This document shows positions 41,118 to 50,970 of a stretch of DNA of 64,000 nt, piece by piece; within the stretch, counting starts at the first letter, position 1, and every line of letters begins with the position of its first letter. The notes beneath the pieces were generated by a model. It searched no databases and was not told the DNA's origin. It worked only from the letters and a program-made list of their open reading frames with translations. Source of the DNA: Thermincola carboxydiphila (GTDB lineage: Bacteria; Bacillota; Thermincolia; Thermincolales; UBA2595); the NCBI GenBank assembly GCA_016841725.1, contig JAENYP010000002.1:156767-220766 (forward strand). The letters are read 5' to 3'. The position numbers were made by a program, and so were the translations under genes.

Positions 41118-42596
41118 TTAAATTATTATACAGATTAGGCCTCCACTGCCGTCATTGACAATCCTCTGCAGGGTTTCCTGGAGTTTGGCCTGGGCATTTT
41201 CCGGCATCCGGTGCAGTTTGTTTTGGATGCCTTCCCTAACCAGGTCATGGAGTGATTTGCCGAAAATGTTTGACTCCCAGATTTTTTGCGGGTTTTCCTC
41301 AAATTCATTGAGCATGTAACGAACCAATTCCTCACACTGTTTTTCGGTTCCTATTATAGGAGTCAGTTCAGTGGTAATATCAGCCCTGATAATATGAAGG
41401 GACGGGGCGCTTGCCTTAAGCCTGACACCAAACCTGCTGCCCTGACGAATCAGTTCCGGTTCTTCCAGGTTCATTTCATCGAGACGCGGGGTTACCACAC
41501 CATATCCACTTTCCTTTACTTCATTAAGGGCTGAAGCGACTTTGTCAAACTCCTTCTTCGCAAAGCTGAGGTCTCTCATCAGGCGCAGCAGGGTATGTTC
41601 ACCTTCAATTTCAAAACCGGAGACCTCCTGGAGAATCTGGTAAAACATGCCCTCCTCAGCATCCATGTCGATAGTGGCAATACCTGTGCCCATATTCATT
41701 TCACTAAGGTTTACCATCCCAACAAAATCAAAAGTCCCCAGCTGGTCAACGGCATAGTCAATATCCCGCAACCGGCGGACTCCCCTTACGGTATTACGTA
41801 CAGCATCCTCAAATTTTTCCCGAAGCCAGTGCTTCTCTTCCAACTCCTCGATCCACTTGGGGAGGGTAATATTAACTTCATTGACGGGGAATTCATAGAG
41901 GATTTCTTCCAGGATTTCCAGGATATCTTCCGGCATCATTTCGGCAACATCCAAACTCAGAATAGGAACATTATACTTTTCCCGCAGCGACTCAGCCAGT
42001 TCCTGGGTTTCGGGAGCCTTGGGCTTGATAGAATTCAAGACGACAATGAAGGGTTTGTCAAGTTCCTTAAGTTCTTCCACTACCCGTTCTTCAGCCGGAA
42101 TATAATTGGCTCTGGGAATCTCGGTGATACTCCCGTCAGTGGTAACTACCAGCCCAATAGTTGAATGGTCGGCAATAACCTTCCGGGTTCCCATTTCCGC
42201 TGCCTCCTGAAAGGGTATCTCCTCATCAAACCAGGGTGTTCTAACCATTCTTGGGCCCTCGTTCTCCTCATAGCCCAAGGCTCCTTCCACAGAATAACCA
42301 ACACAGTCGACAACCCGCATTTTCACCTTCAAGCTGGCGCTCACAGGAATCTCCACAGCTTCCTGGGGTATAAACTTGGGTTCGGTTGTCATTATCGTCC
42401 GGCCGGCGCCGCTTTGAGGCAGCTCATCCCTGGCCCTCTCCCTGTCATGCACATTCTTAATATTATTGATAACCAACAGGTCCATAAAACGCTTAATAAA
42501 AGTTGACTTACCAGTCCTCACCGGGCCGACGACACCCAAATAGATGTCTCCCCCGGTTCTCTCAGCTATGTCCCGAAAGATGTCCAGTTTTTCCAA
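41118..42596 (-). CDS. spoIVA: stage IV sporulation protein A (spore coat basement ATPase)
   Basis: SpoIVA polymerises on the forespore surface with ATP hydrolysis and anchors the coat. The 492 residues match the family size. They start MEKLDIFRDIAERTGGDIY with Walker A GPVRTGKST near residue 24, switch-like RTIMTTEPKFIP near 66, a Walker-B-type VVDCVGYSVEGA and IVVLNSIKPK near 187. The C-terminus (NDGSGGLICIII) is the anchoring end. The start is TTG at 42596 with AAAGGAG upstream. In Bacillus this gene follows gpsA directly; here about 10.5 kb intervenes. Confidence 0.97.
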   Translation of the reverse strand: MEKLDIFRDIAERTGGDIYLGVVGPVRTGKSTFIKRFMDLLVINNIKNVHDRERARDELPQSGAGRTIMTTEPKFIPQEAVEIPVSASLKVKMRVVDCVGYSVEGALGYEENEGPRMVRTPWFDEEIPFQEAAEMGTRKVIADHSTIGLVVTTDGSITEIPRANYIPAEERVVEELKELDKPFIVVLNSIKPKAPETQELAESLREKYNVPILSLDVAEMMPEDILEILEEILYEFPVNEVNITLPKWIEELEEKHWLREKFEDAVRNTVRGVRRLRDIDYAVDQLGTFDFVGMVNLSEMNMGTGIATIDMDAEEGMFYQILQEVSGFEIEGEHTLLRLMRDLSFAKKEFDKVASALNEVKESGYGVVTPRLDEMNLEEPELIRQGSRFGVRLKASAPSLHIIRADITTELTPIIGTEKQCEELVRYMLNEFEENPQKIWESNIFGKSLHDLVREGIQNKLHRMPENAQAKLQETLQRIVNDGSGGLICIII

Positions 42597-42815
42597 CTAC
42601 ACACACTCCTTTCTTGCAAATTCTATTTGAAGTGTTAAGGTTTTTCCCCTGGCCATCCCTCCTCTGCGGACACTTTAATAAGATATCAAATAAAATTCAA
42701 ATTTGGTAATAGCAGGTCCCTGAATTTTTTACCATTGGCATACATTAACAATATATATATATGAGACTAACCCCCCTTTATGACGGTAAAAAAAAAGAAT
42801 TTAAAATTAAATAAC

Positions 42816-42844
42816 TTGATAGATATCGTCTATATTGCTATACT
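42816..42844 (+). promoter_or_regulatory. sigma-A promoter of typA
   Basis: TTGATA (42816-42821) and TATACT (42839-42844) are spaced by 17 bases, 35 bases upstream of the ATG. The rest of the 283-base spacer holds AT-rich sequence and no gene. Confidence 0.8.
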
Positions 42845-42879
42845 AAGAATGTTGCGTTTAATAAGGAGTGTGATTTTTA

Positions 42880-44724
42880 ATGAGTCATGAAACAGAAGTT
42901 ATAAATATAAGGAACATTGCCATTATCGCCCACGTGGACCACGGAAAAACAACCCTGGTCGACTGTATGCTCAGACAGAGCGGAATATTCAGGGATAATG
43001 AGACAGTTGCGGAGCGAATCATGGATTCCAATGACCTCGAAAGAGAACGCGGCATCACAATTTTGGCCAAAAACACAGCGGTCATGTACAATGAAATTAA
43101 GATAAACATTGTTGACACACCAGGCCATGCCGATTTTGGTGGAGAGGTTGAACGCGCCCTCAGCATGGTGGATGGCGTACTGCTGCTGGTAGATGCCTTT
43201 GAAGGCCCCATGCCGCAAACCAAGTTTGTGCTGCGCAAAGCCCTGGAAGCAAGTCTGAAACCCGTAGTTGTGGTTAATAAGGCAGACAGGCCTGATGCCA
43301 GGCCTGATGAGGTTATCGACGAGGTTTTTGAACTTTTCCTGGAACTTGGCGCCACCGATGAACAGCTGGACTTTCCCGTTATTTACGCCTCTGCAAGAGA
43401 CGGCTGGGCCAAAGAAGAACTTGAAGACAGCAGTACTAATATGAAACCACTGTTCGAAACAATTATTTCCAGCGTGGATGCTCCTTCCTGTGATGCAGCG
43501 GGGACCTTTCAAATGCTGGTGGCAAACCTGGAATATGATAATTACCTTGGCAAGTATGCTGTCGGCAGAATAAACCGGGGCACCGTTTCCCAGTCTGACA
43601 CAATTGCGGTAATCAGACATGACGGAACTATAGCGCGGGGCAAAATTGCGAGGCTTTTCACTTACTCAGGGCTGAAAAAAACTGAGATCAACACTGCTGA
43701 AGCAGGTGACATCATTGCCGTGGTCGGCTTTGAGGATGTCAACATCGGGGAGACACTGGCAGATATCAACAATCCCCAGCAGCTTCCGGTAATCACTGTC
43801 GATGAACCCACCCTTTCCATGCATTTCATGGTCAACAACAGTCCCTTTGCCGGAAGAGAAGGCGAGTTCGTCACCTCCCGCAAATTAAGGGAAAGGCTCT
43901 ACCGGGAACTGGACGCTAATGTCAGCCTGAGGGTGGAGGATACTGACAGCGCCGATGCCCTGAAGGTTTCGGGACGTGGTGAACTTCACCTGTCCATCCT
44001 GATTGAAAACATGAGGCGTGAGGGTTACGAAATGCAGGTTTCCAAACCGGAGGTTATCTATAAAACCATAGACGGTATACTCATGGAACCAATGGAATAC
44101 CTGGTGATAGATGTCCCTGAGGATGCCATGGGAACGGTTATTGAAAATCTGGGCAAACGCAAAGGTGAAATGATTAATATGACCCCGATAAGCACCAGTG
44201 AGACAAGAATCGAGTTTAACATTCCCGCCAGGGGACTAATCGGGTTCAGATCCGAGTTTCTCACCGAAACCAGGGGCCGGGGGATTATGAGCCACAACTT
44301 TAACGGCTATGAGACATACAAAGGAGAGATCAAGGCCAGATACAATGGAGCCCTGATAGCATGGGAAACCGGAGAGGCAGTAACCTATGGGATGCTGCAG
44401 GTTGAAGACCGGGGCATACTTTTTATAAAGCCCGGAACAAAGGTATATGAAGGTATGATTGTAGGCATGAACAACCGTGACAAAGACCTTGAGATTAATG
44501 TCTGCAAGCGCAAACACCTGACCAACATGAGGGCCAGCGGTTCCGACGAGACACTGAAACTGAAGGAACCAAGGCTGCTGTCCCTTGAAGAGTCCATTGA
44601 GTTTATTAATGATGATGAACTTGTTGAGATAACGCCAACAAATGTGCGGATGAGGAAAAAGGTCCTGAATAAAGATGAACGGGCCAAGTACAATAAGCAG
44701 TTAAGTGTAATGAAGGCCCAGTAG
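42880..44724 (+). CDS. typA: ribosome-associated GTPase TypA/BipA
   Basis: TypA is an EF-G-like GTPase involved in ribosome assembly and stress growth. The 614 residues show G1 AHVDHGKTTL near residue 16, the RERGITILAKNT switch near 48, DTPGHADFGGEVERAL (G3) near 74 and NKADRPDARP (G4) near 129. EF-G-like domains III and V and the BipA C-terminal domain (FIKPGTKVYEGMIVG) follow. AAGGAG precedes the ATG. It is divergent from spoIVA. Confidence 0.97.
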   Translation: MSHETEVINIRNIAIIAHVDHGKTTLVDCMLRQSGIFRDNETVAERIMDSNDLERERGITILAKNTAVMYNEIKINIVDTPGHADFGGEVERALSMVDGVLLLVDAFEGPMPQTKFVLRKALEASLKPVVVVNKADRPDARPDEVIDEVFELFLELGATDEQLDFPVIYASARDGWAKEELEDSSTNMKPLFETIISSVDAPSCDAAGTFQMLVANLEYDNYLGKYAVGRINRGTVSQSDTIAVIRHDGTIARGKIARLFTYSGLKKTEINTAEAGDIIAVVGFEDVNIGETLADINNPQQLPVITVDEPTLSMHFMVNNSPFAGREGEFVTSRKLRERLYRELDANVSLRVEDTDSADALKVSGRGELHLSILIENMRREGYEMQVSKPEVIYKTIDGILMEPMEYLVIDVPEDAMGTVIENLGKRKGEMINMTPISTSETRIEFNIPARGLIGFRSEFLTETRGRGIMSHNFNGYETYKGEIKARYNGALIAWETGEAVTYGMLQVEDRGILFIKPGTKVYEGMIVGMNNRDKDLEINVCKRKHLTNMRASGSDETLKLKEPRLLSLEESIEFINDDELVEITPTNVRMRKKVLNKDERAKYNKQLSVMKAQ

Positions 44725-44731
44725 AAAAAAA

Positions 44732-44768
44732 TAAGCCGGCGATGCCAATTTTGGGCATCGCCGGCTTA
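44732..44768. terminator. bidirectional terminator between typA and the mannoside operon
   Basis: TAAGCCGGCGATGCC and GGCATCGCCGGCTTA form a perfect 15-bp stem with a seven-base loop. The minus strand has TTTTTTT after it. Confidence 0.92.
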
Positions 44769-44810
44769 ACCATAGATATGTAAATTATCCGTTTTATCGG
44801 GAAAGAGGCC

Positions 44811-46214
44811 TTACGCGTTGTTCGCATAGCGTATGGCTTTATTTATGATTTCCTTCAGACGGCCGGGGTCATTAGCCTCGGCATAGATACGCACGATAGG
44901 CTCCGTACCGGAAGCCCGGAACATTACCCAGCCATCTGACAAATATAGTTTGCATCCATCTGATAAATTGCTTGACAAAAACTCCAGCCCATCCAACATC
45001 CTCGGCGGGTTCCCGGCAAGTGTCTTCATGAGGTGATCCTTTTTTTTTAATTCCAGGTGGATATCTTCCCGTTCATAACAGAACCGGCCCAGTTCCCCCA
45101 TCATCTCATCAATTAACTGGCCCAGCGTTTTGCCATAAGCGGCCACCATCTCAATTAAAAAATATCCCAGCATAATGCCATCCCGTTCAGGGATATAACC
45201 CTTCAGACCAATGCCGCCTGACTCCTCACCACCAAGCAAAATATCCTCATTTAGCATCAGTGTAGTGATATACTTAAACCCAACCGGCGTTTCGTAAAGC
45301 TTCAGGCCATACTTCCCGGCGACTTGCTTCACCAGTTCCGATACTGTTACCGTCAGCGCAATCCCACCGGTCCAGCCACGCTTTTCAACAAAATATTTTA
45401 TCAGGAGGGCCATAATCTGGTGGGGGTTGATGAAACGGCCGTCGGCGTCCATAGCGCCTATGCGGTCACCATCACCATCTGTGGCCAGGCCGATGTATGC
45501 CTGATGTTCCCCCATGGCCTGCCTTAGTGCAGCAAGGTTTTTCTCAATCGGCTCCGGGTTTGTGCCGCCAAAGGAGGGATTAAACTCACTGTGCAGTTCA
45601 AGCAGATTCAGCCCGTATTCCTTTGCCAGTTCACTCGGGTATCCCATCGCCGCGCCGTGCATGACATCAAATATGACTTTTCCCTTTAAACCAGCCAGCG
45701 ACTTTTTATCCAGCATCGCCTTGACGTGCTCAAGATATGCAGCGCGCGGCGAAAAATACTGTACCTCCGGCGACATGGCCGGCTTGGGAAACGTACGTCC
45801 GCTCTCTTCCAGCGGCCTGACACATTTCTCAATTTCGGTCATGATTTCCGGCGAAGCAGACCCGCCGTAAGCGGCTTTAAATTTGAGCCCATTATATTCG
45901 CCCGGATTGTGGCTTGCCGTAATCATGACACCACCGGCAGCGGCGTAATCCCTTACGTGCCAGCTAAGCGCCGGGGTTGTCAGAATACCATCGGCCAGCC
46001 AAACCTTAATTCCTTTACCGGCCAGCACTGCCGCACAGTCAGCCGCATACTCCGCCGACAAAAACCGGGCATCATAACCAACCACAATGCCTTTTCCGGC
46101 TTCGCGGTTACTGTTAACATAGTTTGCAATGCCTTCAGAAACCAGGCGGACATTATTAAAAGTGAAATCTTCACTGATAATCCCGCGCCAACCGTCAGTA
46201 CCAAATTCTATCAC
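44811..46214 (-). CDS. manB: phosphoglucomutase/phosphomannomutase
   Basis: The enzyme interconverts hexose 6- and 1-phosphates; with ManC next door, mannose 1-phosphate is the likely product. The 467 residues begin IEFGTDGWRGIISEDF, and show the phosphoserine loop ITASHNPGEYNGLKFK near residue 99, the metal loop ATDGDGDRIGAMD near 244, sugar loop GGEESGGIGL near 333 and phosphate loop RASGTEPIVRIYAEA near 440. All are intact. It is the last gene of a five-gene unit and lies 16 bases after manC. A phosphoglucomutase cannot be excluded. Confidence 0.92.
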   Translation of the reverse strand: MIEFGTDGWRGIISEDFTFNNVRLVSEGIANYVNSNREAGKGIVVGYDARFLSAEYAADCAAVLAGKGIKVWLADGILTTPALSWHVRDYAAAGGVMITASHNPGEYNGLKFKAAYGGSASPEIMTEIEKCVRPLEESGRTFPKPAMSPEVQYFSPRAAYLEHVKAMLDKKSLAGLKGKVIFDVMHGAAMGYPSELAKEYGLNLLELHSEFNPSFGGTNPEPIEKNLAALRQAMGEHQAYIGLATDGDGDRIGAMDADGRFINPHQIMALLIKYFVEKRGWTGGIALTVTVSELVKQVAGKYGLKLYETPVGFKYITTLMLNEDILLGGEESGGIGLKGYIPERDGIMLGYFLIEMVAAYGKTLGQLIDEMMGELGRFCYEREDIHLELKKKDHLMKTLAGNPPRMLDGLEFLSSNLSDGCKLYLSDGWVMFRASGTEPIVRIYAEANDPGRLKEIINKAIRYANNA

Positions 46215-46230
46215 TGCAGTCCCCCCTCTT

Positions 46231-47619
46231 CTATGTGCTTACCCGGCCATACATATCTTCAAATCGTACGATATCGTCCTCACCCAGATAACTGCCGTTT
46301 TGCACCTCAATAATCTCAAGACGAAGCCTGCCCGGATTTTCCAGACGGTGTTTGGTCGTTTGCGGCACAAACACGCTTTCGTTCTCGTGGACCATCTGTT
46401 GGGTTTCACCGATAGTCACCTTTGCTGTACCACTGATAACGATCCAATGCTCACTCCTGTGATAATGCATCTGCAGGCTAAGTACCTGCCCCGGATTAAC
46501 AACGATCTTCTTCATTTTATAGCCCTGCCCGGAACTTAGCACCGTATAGTGCCCCCAAGGGCGATATATGGTTGTATGCTCATCCGCTTCCACCCGGCCC
46601 TGTGCCGTGAGTTCACTCACCAAGTCTTTTACCTTCTGCGACTCGCCCTTTTTGGCGACTAAGATAACATCGTCTGTCTCTACTACCAAGAGATCTTCCA
46701 GCCCAATACCGGCGATAAGACGGCTGTGTCCCAAAATCAATGTATCTGAACAGTCAATGGGAATACAGTCACCCTGAATAGCATTGCCATTCTCATCTTT
46801 ATCCAATACGTTAAAGATGGCATCCCACGAGCCGATGTCACTCCATTCTGTCGTAAGCGGCGACATCACCACCTGTTTCGATTTCTCAACTATGGCATAG
46901 TCAATGGAGATGTTAGGCATTTCAGCGAAATTATCCGTCATGGTTCCCAGGACCGTGTCAGAGAGTGCGTAAATATCCGGCTGATGTACCCGTAACTCAT
47001 CCATAAGACAGCCAATTGTAAATACAAACATCCCGGAATTCCAATAGTAACTCCCACCGGTGAGATAAGCCTCGGCCGTTACCCGGTTCGGCTTCTCATG
47101 GAACGACTCAACGGCAAAACCACTGCCCAATGGCTGGCCGGCCTGAATATAACCATAGCCGGTTTCCGGACTATCCGGCTTTACACCAAGCGTTACGAGT
47201 TTGTTCATCTTAGCCATGTTTAATGCCTGGCGCAGATTGGCAGTAAATGTTTCCACTGATCGGATGATATGGTCGGCGGGAGTCACAACTACCACCTCAT
47301 CCAAACCGCAGCCCAGTCGATCCACGCAATACCTGGCCGCTAAGGCAATGGCCGGTGCGGTATTCCGCGCCACAGGCTCCAGCAAAACATGTGCTTCTTG
47401 GGCCTGGGATGCGATCAGCTCAGTTTTTACATGATGAACATATTCCTGATTGGTCACAATGACTATATCTGATGGCTTAACCAGTTCCGCAAACCGCCCT
47501 ATTGTCTGGGCCAGCAACGATTTTTCGCCATTCAATTTCAGAAACTGCTTAGGAAACCTGGTGCGCGAAAGAGGGAACAGGCGGCTTCCTCCCCCGCCTG
47601 CCAGAATGATGATTTTCAT
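46231..47619 (-). CDS. manC: mannose-1-phosphate guanylyltransferase, bifunctional ManC/AlgA type
   Basis: ManC makes GDP-mannose from mannose 1-phosphate and GTP. The 462 residues contain ILAGGGGSRLFPLSRTRFPKQF at the start (pyrophosphorylase signature), TPADHII near residue 100, FHEKPN near 169 and VVMSPLTTEWSDIGSWDA near 249. A C-terminal cupin domain (MHYHRSEHWIVISGTAKV near 394) is typical of the form with phosphomannose isomerase activity. Its start overlaps the end of manB's upstream partner arrangement: the gene overlaps the preceding (alpha/alpha)6 gene by four bases, so translation is coupled. Confidence 0.95.
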   Translation of the reverse strand: MKIIILAGGGGSRLFPLSRTRFPKQFLKLNGEKSLLAQTIGRFAELVKPSDIVIVTNQEYVHHVKTELIASQAQEAHVLLEPVARNTAPAIALAARYCVDRLGCGLDEVVVVTPADHIIRSVETFTANLRQALNMAKMNKLVTLGVKPDSPETGYGYIQAGQPLGSGFAVESFHEKPNRVTAEAYLTGGSYYWNSGMFVFTIGCLMDELRVHQPDIYALSDTVLGTMTDNFAEMPNISIDYAIVEKSKQVVMSPLTTEWSDIGSWDAIFNVLDKDENGNAIQGDCIPIDCSDTLILGHSRLIAGIGLEDLLVVETDDVILVAKKGESQKVKDLVSELTAQGRVEADEHTTIYRPWGHYTVLSSGQGYKMKKIVVNPGQVLSLQMHYHRSEHWIVISGTAKVTIGETQQMVHENESVFVPQTTKHRLENPGRLRLEIIEVQNGSYLGEDDIVRFEDMYGRVST

Positions 47620-48659
47620 AAAAGAATCACTTTCCTTTCATATTGCGCCAAAGCCAGGCCGGCAATGCAGTAGCCGACTATGCTTTCAGCCCCTTGGTTG
47701 CGGTTAAGGCCGTCGGGAGTAATGCCGTCACAACATCCCCCGGTCTCAGCGTCAATCAGGGATTCACGACAAGAGTTCTCGCCCAAATACCAGGCAAAAC
47801 TCCGCCGCGCCAGCTCCAGCATTGCGCTGTTTCCAGTGGCCTGATGTGCTGCCAGGTGAGCCAAAGCAGCCGCACATGCCTCAATAGGCTGCTCGTCATA
47901 CCTGGCCAACTCACCATGCCGCACAAACCATCCTTTACAACCCACCGGACGGAAACAGCCGTCATAAAAAGTAACCTGGTCAAGAAACTCCAGACTTCCC
48001 CGGGCCACATGAATCAATTTATCCTGTCCAAGGCGGCGGTAAGCCGCGAACAAAGACCACGGCAGCACTGCATTGCCATAAGTGAGACTGTTATCAAACC
48101 ACCGCCACTCCGTCTCCCCGGCGAAGTGTGCAAACCGGTTAACAAGTGAATCGGCCAGTCCGGACATGAGGCAATCAACTTCAGGCCCTTCAATAAGACT
48201 CAGGCCAATCAGGGCATACGCCTGGCCATGTGACCATTCCAGAGTGGGAATCCTGGGCAGGGCACGCTTAACTGCAGCAGTACACGCCTCTTTTACTCCA
48301 CAAGGCATAGCTGACGAGCTCAGTGTATATCCCAAAGCCCACAAGCAGCGGCCAAAACAATCCTCTGAGCCTTCTTTTTCCTTGAATATTCGACTATAAG
48401 TCATAAAATTCCGGAATCCGCCACTTTCATTCTGAGCATAGAGGACAAACGACAGATAGCGGTAGACCAGCCCAAGGTACTCAGGTTTCCGGCGGCTCTC
48501 ATAAAGCATCACCGCCATTATCAGAGCCCGGGCGTTGTCGTCGGTGGTATAACCCTCCAGCAAGTCCGGGAGGCTATAGCGCGCATGTTGGAACATGCCT
48601 GTGTCATCTGTCATTCGGAAGATATGGGCATCATTAAAGGTTTCTGCAAATTGATCCAC
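47616..48659 (-). CDS. (alpha/alpha)6-type protein of a GT4/GH130 mannoside cluster
   Basis: No enzyme name is recognised. The 347 residues lack signal or membrane segments and show repeated helix-pair motifs of an (alpha/alpha)6 barrel: YTTDDNARALIMAVMLYE near residue 36, EDCFGRCLWALGYTL near 97, SHGQAYALIGLSL near 142 and FDNSLTYGNAVLPW near 186. Such proteins often occur beside GT4 transferases and GH130 phosphorylases. The acidic and aromatic residues suggest glycan binding or hydrolysis, but the role is an inference. It overlaps GT4 upstream by 26 bases and manC downstream by four. Confidence 0.75.
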   Translation of the reverse strand: MDQFAETFNDAHIFRMTDDTGMFQHARYSLPDLLEGYTTDDNARALIMAVMLYESRRKPEYLGLVYRYLSFVLYAQNESGGFRNFMTYSRIFKEKEGSEDCFGRCLWALGYTLSSSAMPCGVKEACTAAVKRALPRIPTLEWSHGQAYALIGLSLIEGPEVDCLMSGLADSLVNRFAHFAGETEWRWFDNSLTYGNAVLPWSLFAAYRRLGQDKLIHVARGSLEFLDQVTFYDGCFRPVGCKGWFVRHGELARYDEQPIEACAAALAHLAAHQATGNSAMLELARRSFAWYLGENSCRESLIDAETGGCCDGITPDGLNRNQGAESIVGYCIAGLALAQYERKVILL

Positions 48660-49878
48660 TTATTCTACCCACTTTCCCGTCAATGGGGTACTTCAATGAT
48701 TTCGGCAGGGACACTCCCTTTTGTTTGGGTGCATCTATGAGATTTATGAACAGCCTGGTATAGCGACCGGCTACTTTGGCCCACGTCATCTGCTGTCCGA
48801 CTGCCAAGATCTTTTTTTCCATTTCTTTTTTTTGCCAAGGATTGTCAAGTACACCTCTGATGCACGACGCCAAAGATCCGGCATCCCTGAATTCACCAAG
48901 CATACCCCGGCCACCGCCCAGCAATTCCTGGGCATAACGATATGGGGTCGATACGACGACCCGCCCGCATCCCACAGCATACGCCAATGTCCCGCTGACC
49001 GCCTGCTCTTTGGACAGGTAAGGCGTCATGTACATGTCAGACAAATGGAGATATGTTATTACTTCATCTTTCGTCAGGTACTTGTCGACAAACCGGACAT
49101 TATCCCCCACCCCCAGGCGTTCCGCCAAGGCAATCAGGCTATCCCGGTAACTTTCGCCATCCAGTTGTTTAACACATGGGTGGGTTTTGCCGAGGATGAG
49201 ATAAACCAGATTTTTGTATTCCGGCACAACTTTGGCCACGGCTTCAATTCCATACTCCAGCCCTTTAGCCGGACTTAAGAGCCCAAAACTGCTTATGACC
49301 TGCTTGTTATCCAAGCCATGACTGACTTTTAGTTCTTCCCGCGGTTTAACTGACATGCTTGGAACCCCGTGGGGAATAACCATTACTTTACCTGGCTCAA
49401 TACCATACGTCTCTGTTAATAGCGGGACTGCACTTTCAGCCATCGTCACCACCATTGACGCCAGTCGTCCAAGTTCCCGTAAAACCAGTCTTTGTTTTTG
49501 GGATGGATTCATAAGTACTGTATGTGTCGTGATTATAAAAGGTACCGTTAAATTCTTGGCTAAATCGATAATGTATTCACCACAGTCTCCGCCAAATATC
49601 CCATATTCATGCTCAATAACCAGCAAGTCGGTATGTAGGTTTGCCCATCTGGCAGTTTGGCAGTAGCTGTCGCGGTTATGCTGGCTGAGTTTGGCCACCA
49701 CTCGCAAGTCCTCGTATTCCTCTGTATTGGTAACCGCAATAACCGTCGGTCGGAATACAGACCCTTTGTCGATTTCATTCACCAGGTCCTCCGTAAATGT
49801 AGCCAACCCACATACCCGAGGAGGATATGTGCTTAAAAACGTAATATTCCTTGTCTGGCTCACTTTTTTAATCTTCAC
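48634..49878 (-). CDS. family 4 glycosyltransferase
   Basis: The 414-residue GT-B enzyme has an N-terminal acceptor domain (ITFLSTYPPRVCGLATFTEDLV) and a donor domain with SSFGLLSPAKGLEYGIEAV near residue 207, DMYMTPYLSKEQAVSGTLAYAVGCGR near 282 and the sugar-nucleotide Glu region (SKEQAVSGTLAYA). With GDP-mannose genes in the same unit, it is probably a mannosyltransferase. The GTG at 49878 has AAGGAGG six bases upstream. It follows the GH130 gene with a spacer of 12-bp repeats. Confidence 0.88.
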   Translation of the reverse strand: MKIKKVSQTRNITFLSTYPPRVCGLATFTEDLVNEIDKGSVFRPTVIAVTNTEEYEDLRVVAKLSQHNRDSYCQTARWANLHTDLLVIEHEYGIFGGDCGEYIIDLAKNLTVPFIITTHTVLMNPSQKQRLVLRELGRLASMVVTMAESAVPLLTETYGIEPGKVMVIPHGVPSMSVKPREELKVSHGLDNKQVISSFGLLSPAKGLEYGIEAVAKVVPEYKNLVYLILGKTHPCVKQLDGESYRDSLIALAERLGVGDNVRFVDKYLTKDEVITYLHLSDMYMTPYLSKEQAVSGTLAYAVGCGRVVVSTPYRYAQELLGGGRGMLGEFRDAGSLASCIRGVLDNPWQKKEMEKKILAVGQQMTWAKVAGRYTRLFINLIDAPKQKGVSLPKSLKYPIDGKVGRISGSICRNL

Positions 49879-49908
49879 CGGCTCCCTCCTTTTCAACATT
49901 TCAGCATC

Positions 49909-49956
49909 ATCATTGTTGTCATCATTGTTGTCATTATTTTTGTCATTATTTTTGTC
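49909..49956 (-). repeat. 12-bp tandem repeat between GH130 and GT4
   Basis: Two copies of ATCATTGTTGTC and two of ATTATTTTTGTC (49909-49956) fill most of the 84-base spacer, ahead of the GT4 ribosome site. Confidence 0.9.
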
Positions 49957-49962
49957 ATTATT

Positions 49963-50970
49963 TCAGTAATTCACCTCATCCTTTGGCTCCGGGCACTTGC
50001 GCAGGTATTCCAGTAAATCGCTTATGGAAGCTGTAGCCAAAGCAATGCACGTATCCGCTCCCCCGTAATACATTTTTAGCAGTCCGGCCGTATCGTCCAT
50101 CACCCAGCCGCCCGAAAAAACCACATCGGCTACATCTCCCTGCCGTTCATACGGCGTCGCCGGGCCAAACACCCATTCATCACTCCGCCGCAAGACCTTA
50201 AGAGGATCTTCCAAATCAAGCAATGCCAACCCAAGCCGGTAAATCGCCCCGGCAGCTGTATGGCGCACCCCGTGGTATATCATAAGCCAGCCTTCAGCAG
50301 TCTCTAAGGGAGGGGCGCAAAGGCCGATTTTGCCGCCATCCCACCAGCCGCCTCGCCGGGCGTACATAAGGACCCTGCTATTGCTCCAATGGATCAGGTC
50401 ATCGGAGTATGACAGCCAGATGTGTGCGCCTGGTACGTAGTTAGTAACAATCGGACGATGGATGAGCGCCCATTTCCCATTAATCCGGCGCGGAAAAAGC
50501 GCGGCATCTTTATCTTCCGGCGGCATAACCGGTCCAATCCGTTTAAAATTTACGAAATCGTCCGTTAGCGCCATAGCTACGAGCGGCCCGCCGCGAGAAT
50601 AAGCAGTGTACGTGATAGCCCACTTGTCCAGTTCCCCAAGCCAAGAAATCCGAGGGTCTTCAATCCCCCATCGTTCTTCAGGGTGACTATCCAGATCAGG
50701 CTTCATGGTCGGTACTGCGTCAATCTGCCAGTTGCCAACCCCATCTTCACTAATGGCCTTGGTAAGGTGGGAAAATCCCCGTCTGTCCTCCACCCGGGCA
50801 AGCAGCAGAACCTTCCCACGGAAATTAGTCGCCCCTGGATTGAACACGGTATGTGCTGGGTACGGCCAATCATTGGCCGTCAAAATCGGGTTGTTCGGAT
50901 TCCGCAGAAAAAGCTCTTTAAAGGTATTGCCATTGGTTTTCAGTTTAGTCTCAAATTTATTATGATTAAT
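49963..50970 (-). CDS. GH130 family glycoside phosphorylase (mannoside type)
   Basis: GH130 enzymes phosphorolyse beta-mannosides and release mannose 1-phosphate. The 335 residues show NPNNPIL near residue 25, FNPGATNF near 43, RVEDRRGFSHL near 54, the conserved GIEDPRISWL near 102, WALIHRP near 165 and the late MYYGGADTCIALATA. The frame has no ATG, GTG or TTG between the AGGAGG at 50979-50984 and these motifs. The codon at proper spacing (8 bases) is ATT at 50970, so ATT initiation is proposed; a TTG at 50883 would remove the NPNNPIL strand. It heads the mannoside operon. The product could be fed straight to ManC. Confidence 0.85.
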   Translation of the reverse strand: MNHNKFETKLKTNGNTFKELFLRNPNNPILTANDWPYPAHTVFNPGATNFRGKVLLLARVEDRRGFSHLTKAISEDGVGNWQIDAVPTMKPDLDSHPEERWGIEDPRISWLGELDKWAITYTAYSRGGPLVAMALTDDFVNFKRIGPVMPPEDKDAALFPRRINGKWALIHRPIVTNYVPGAHIWLSYSDDLIHWSNSRVLMYARRGGWWDGGKIGLCAPPLETAEGWLMIYHGVRHTAAGAIYRLGLALLDLEDPLKVLRRSDEWVFGPATPYERQGDVADVVFSGGWVMDDTAGLLKMYYGGADTCIALATASISDLLEYLRKCPEPKDEVNY

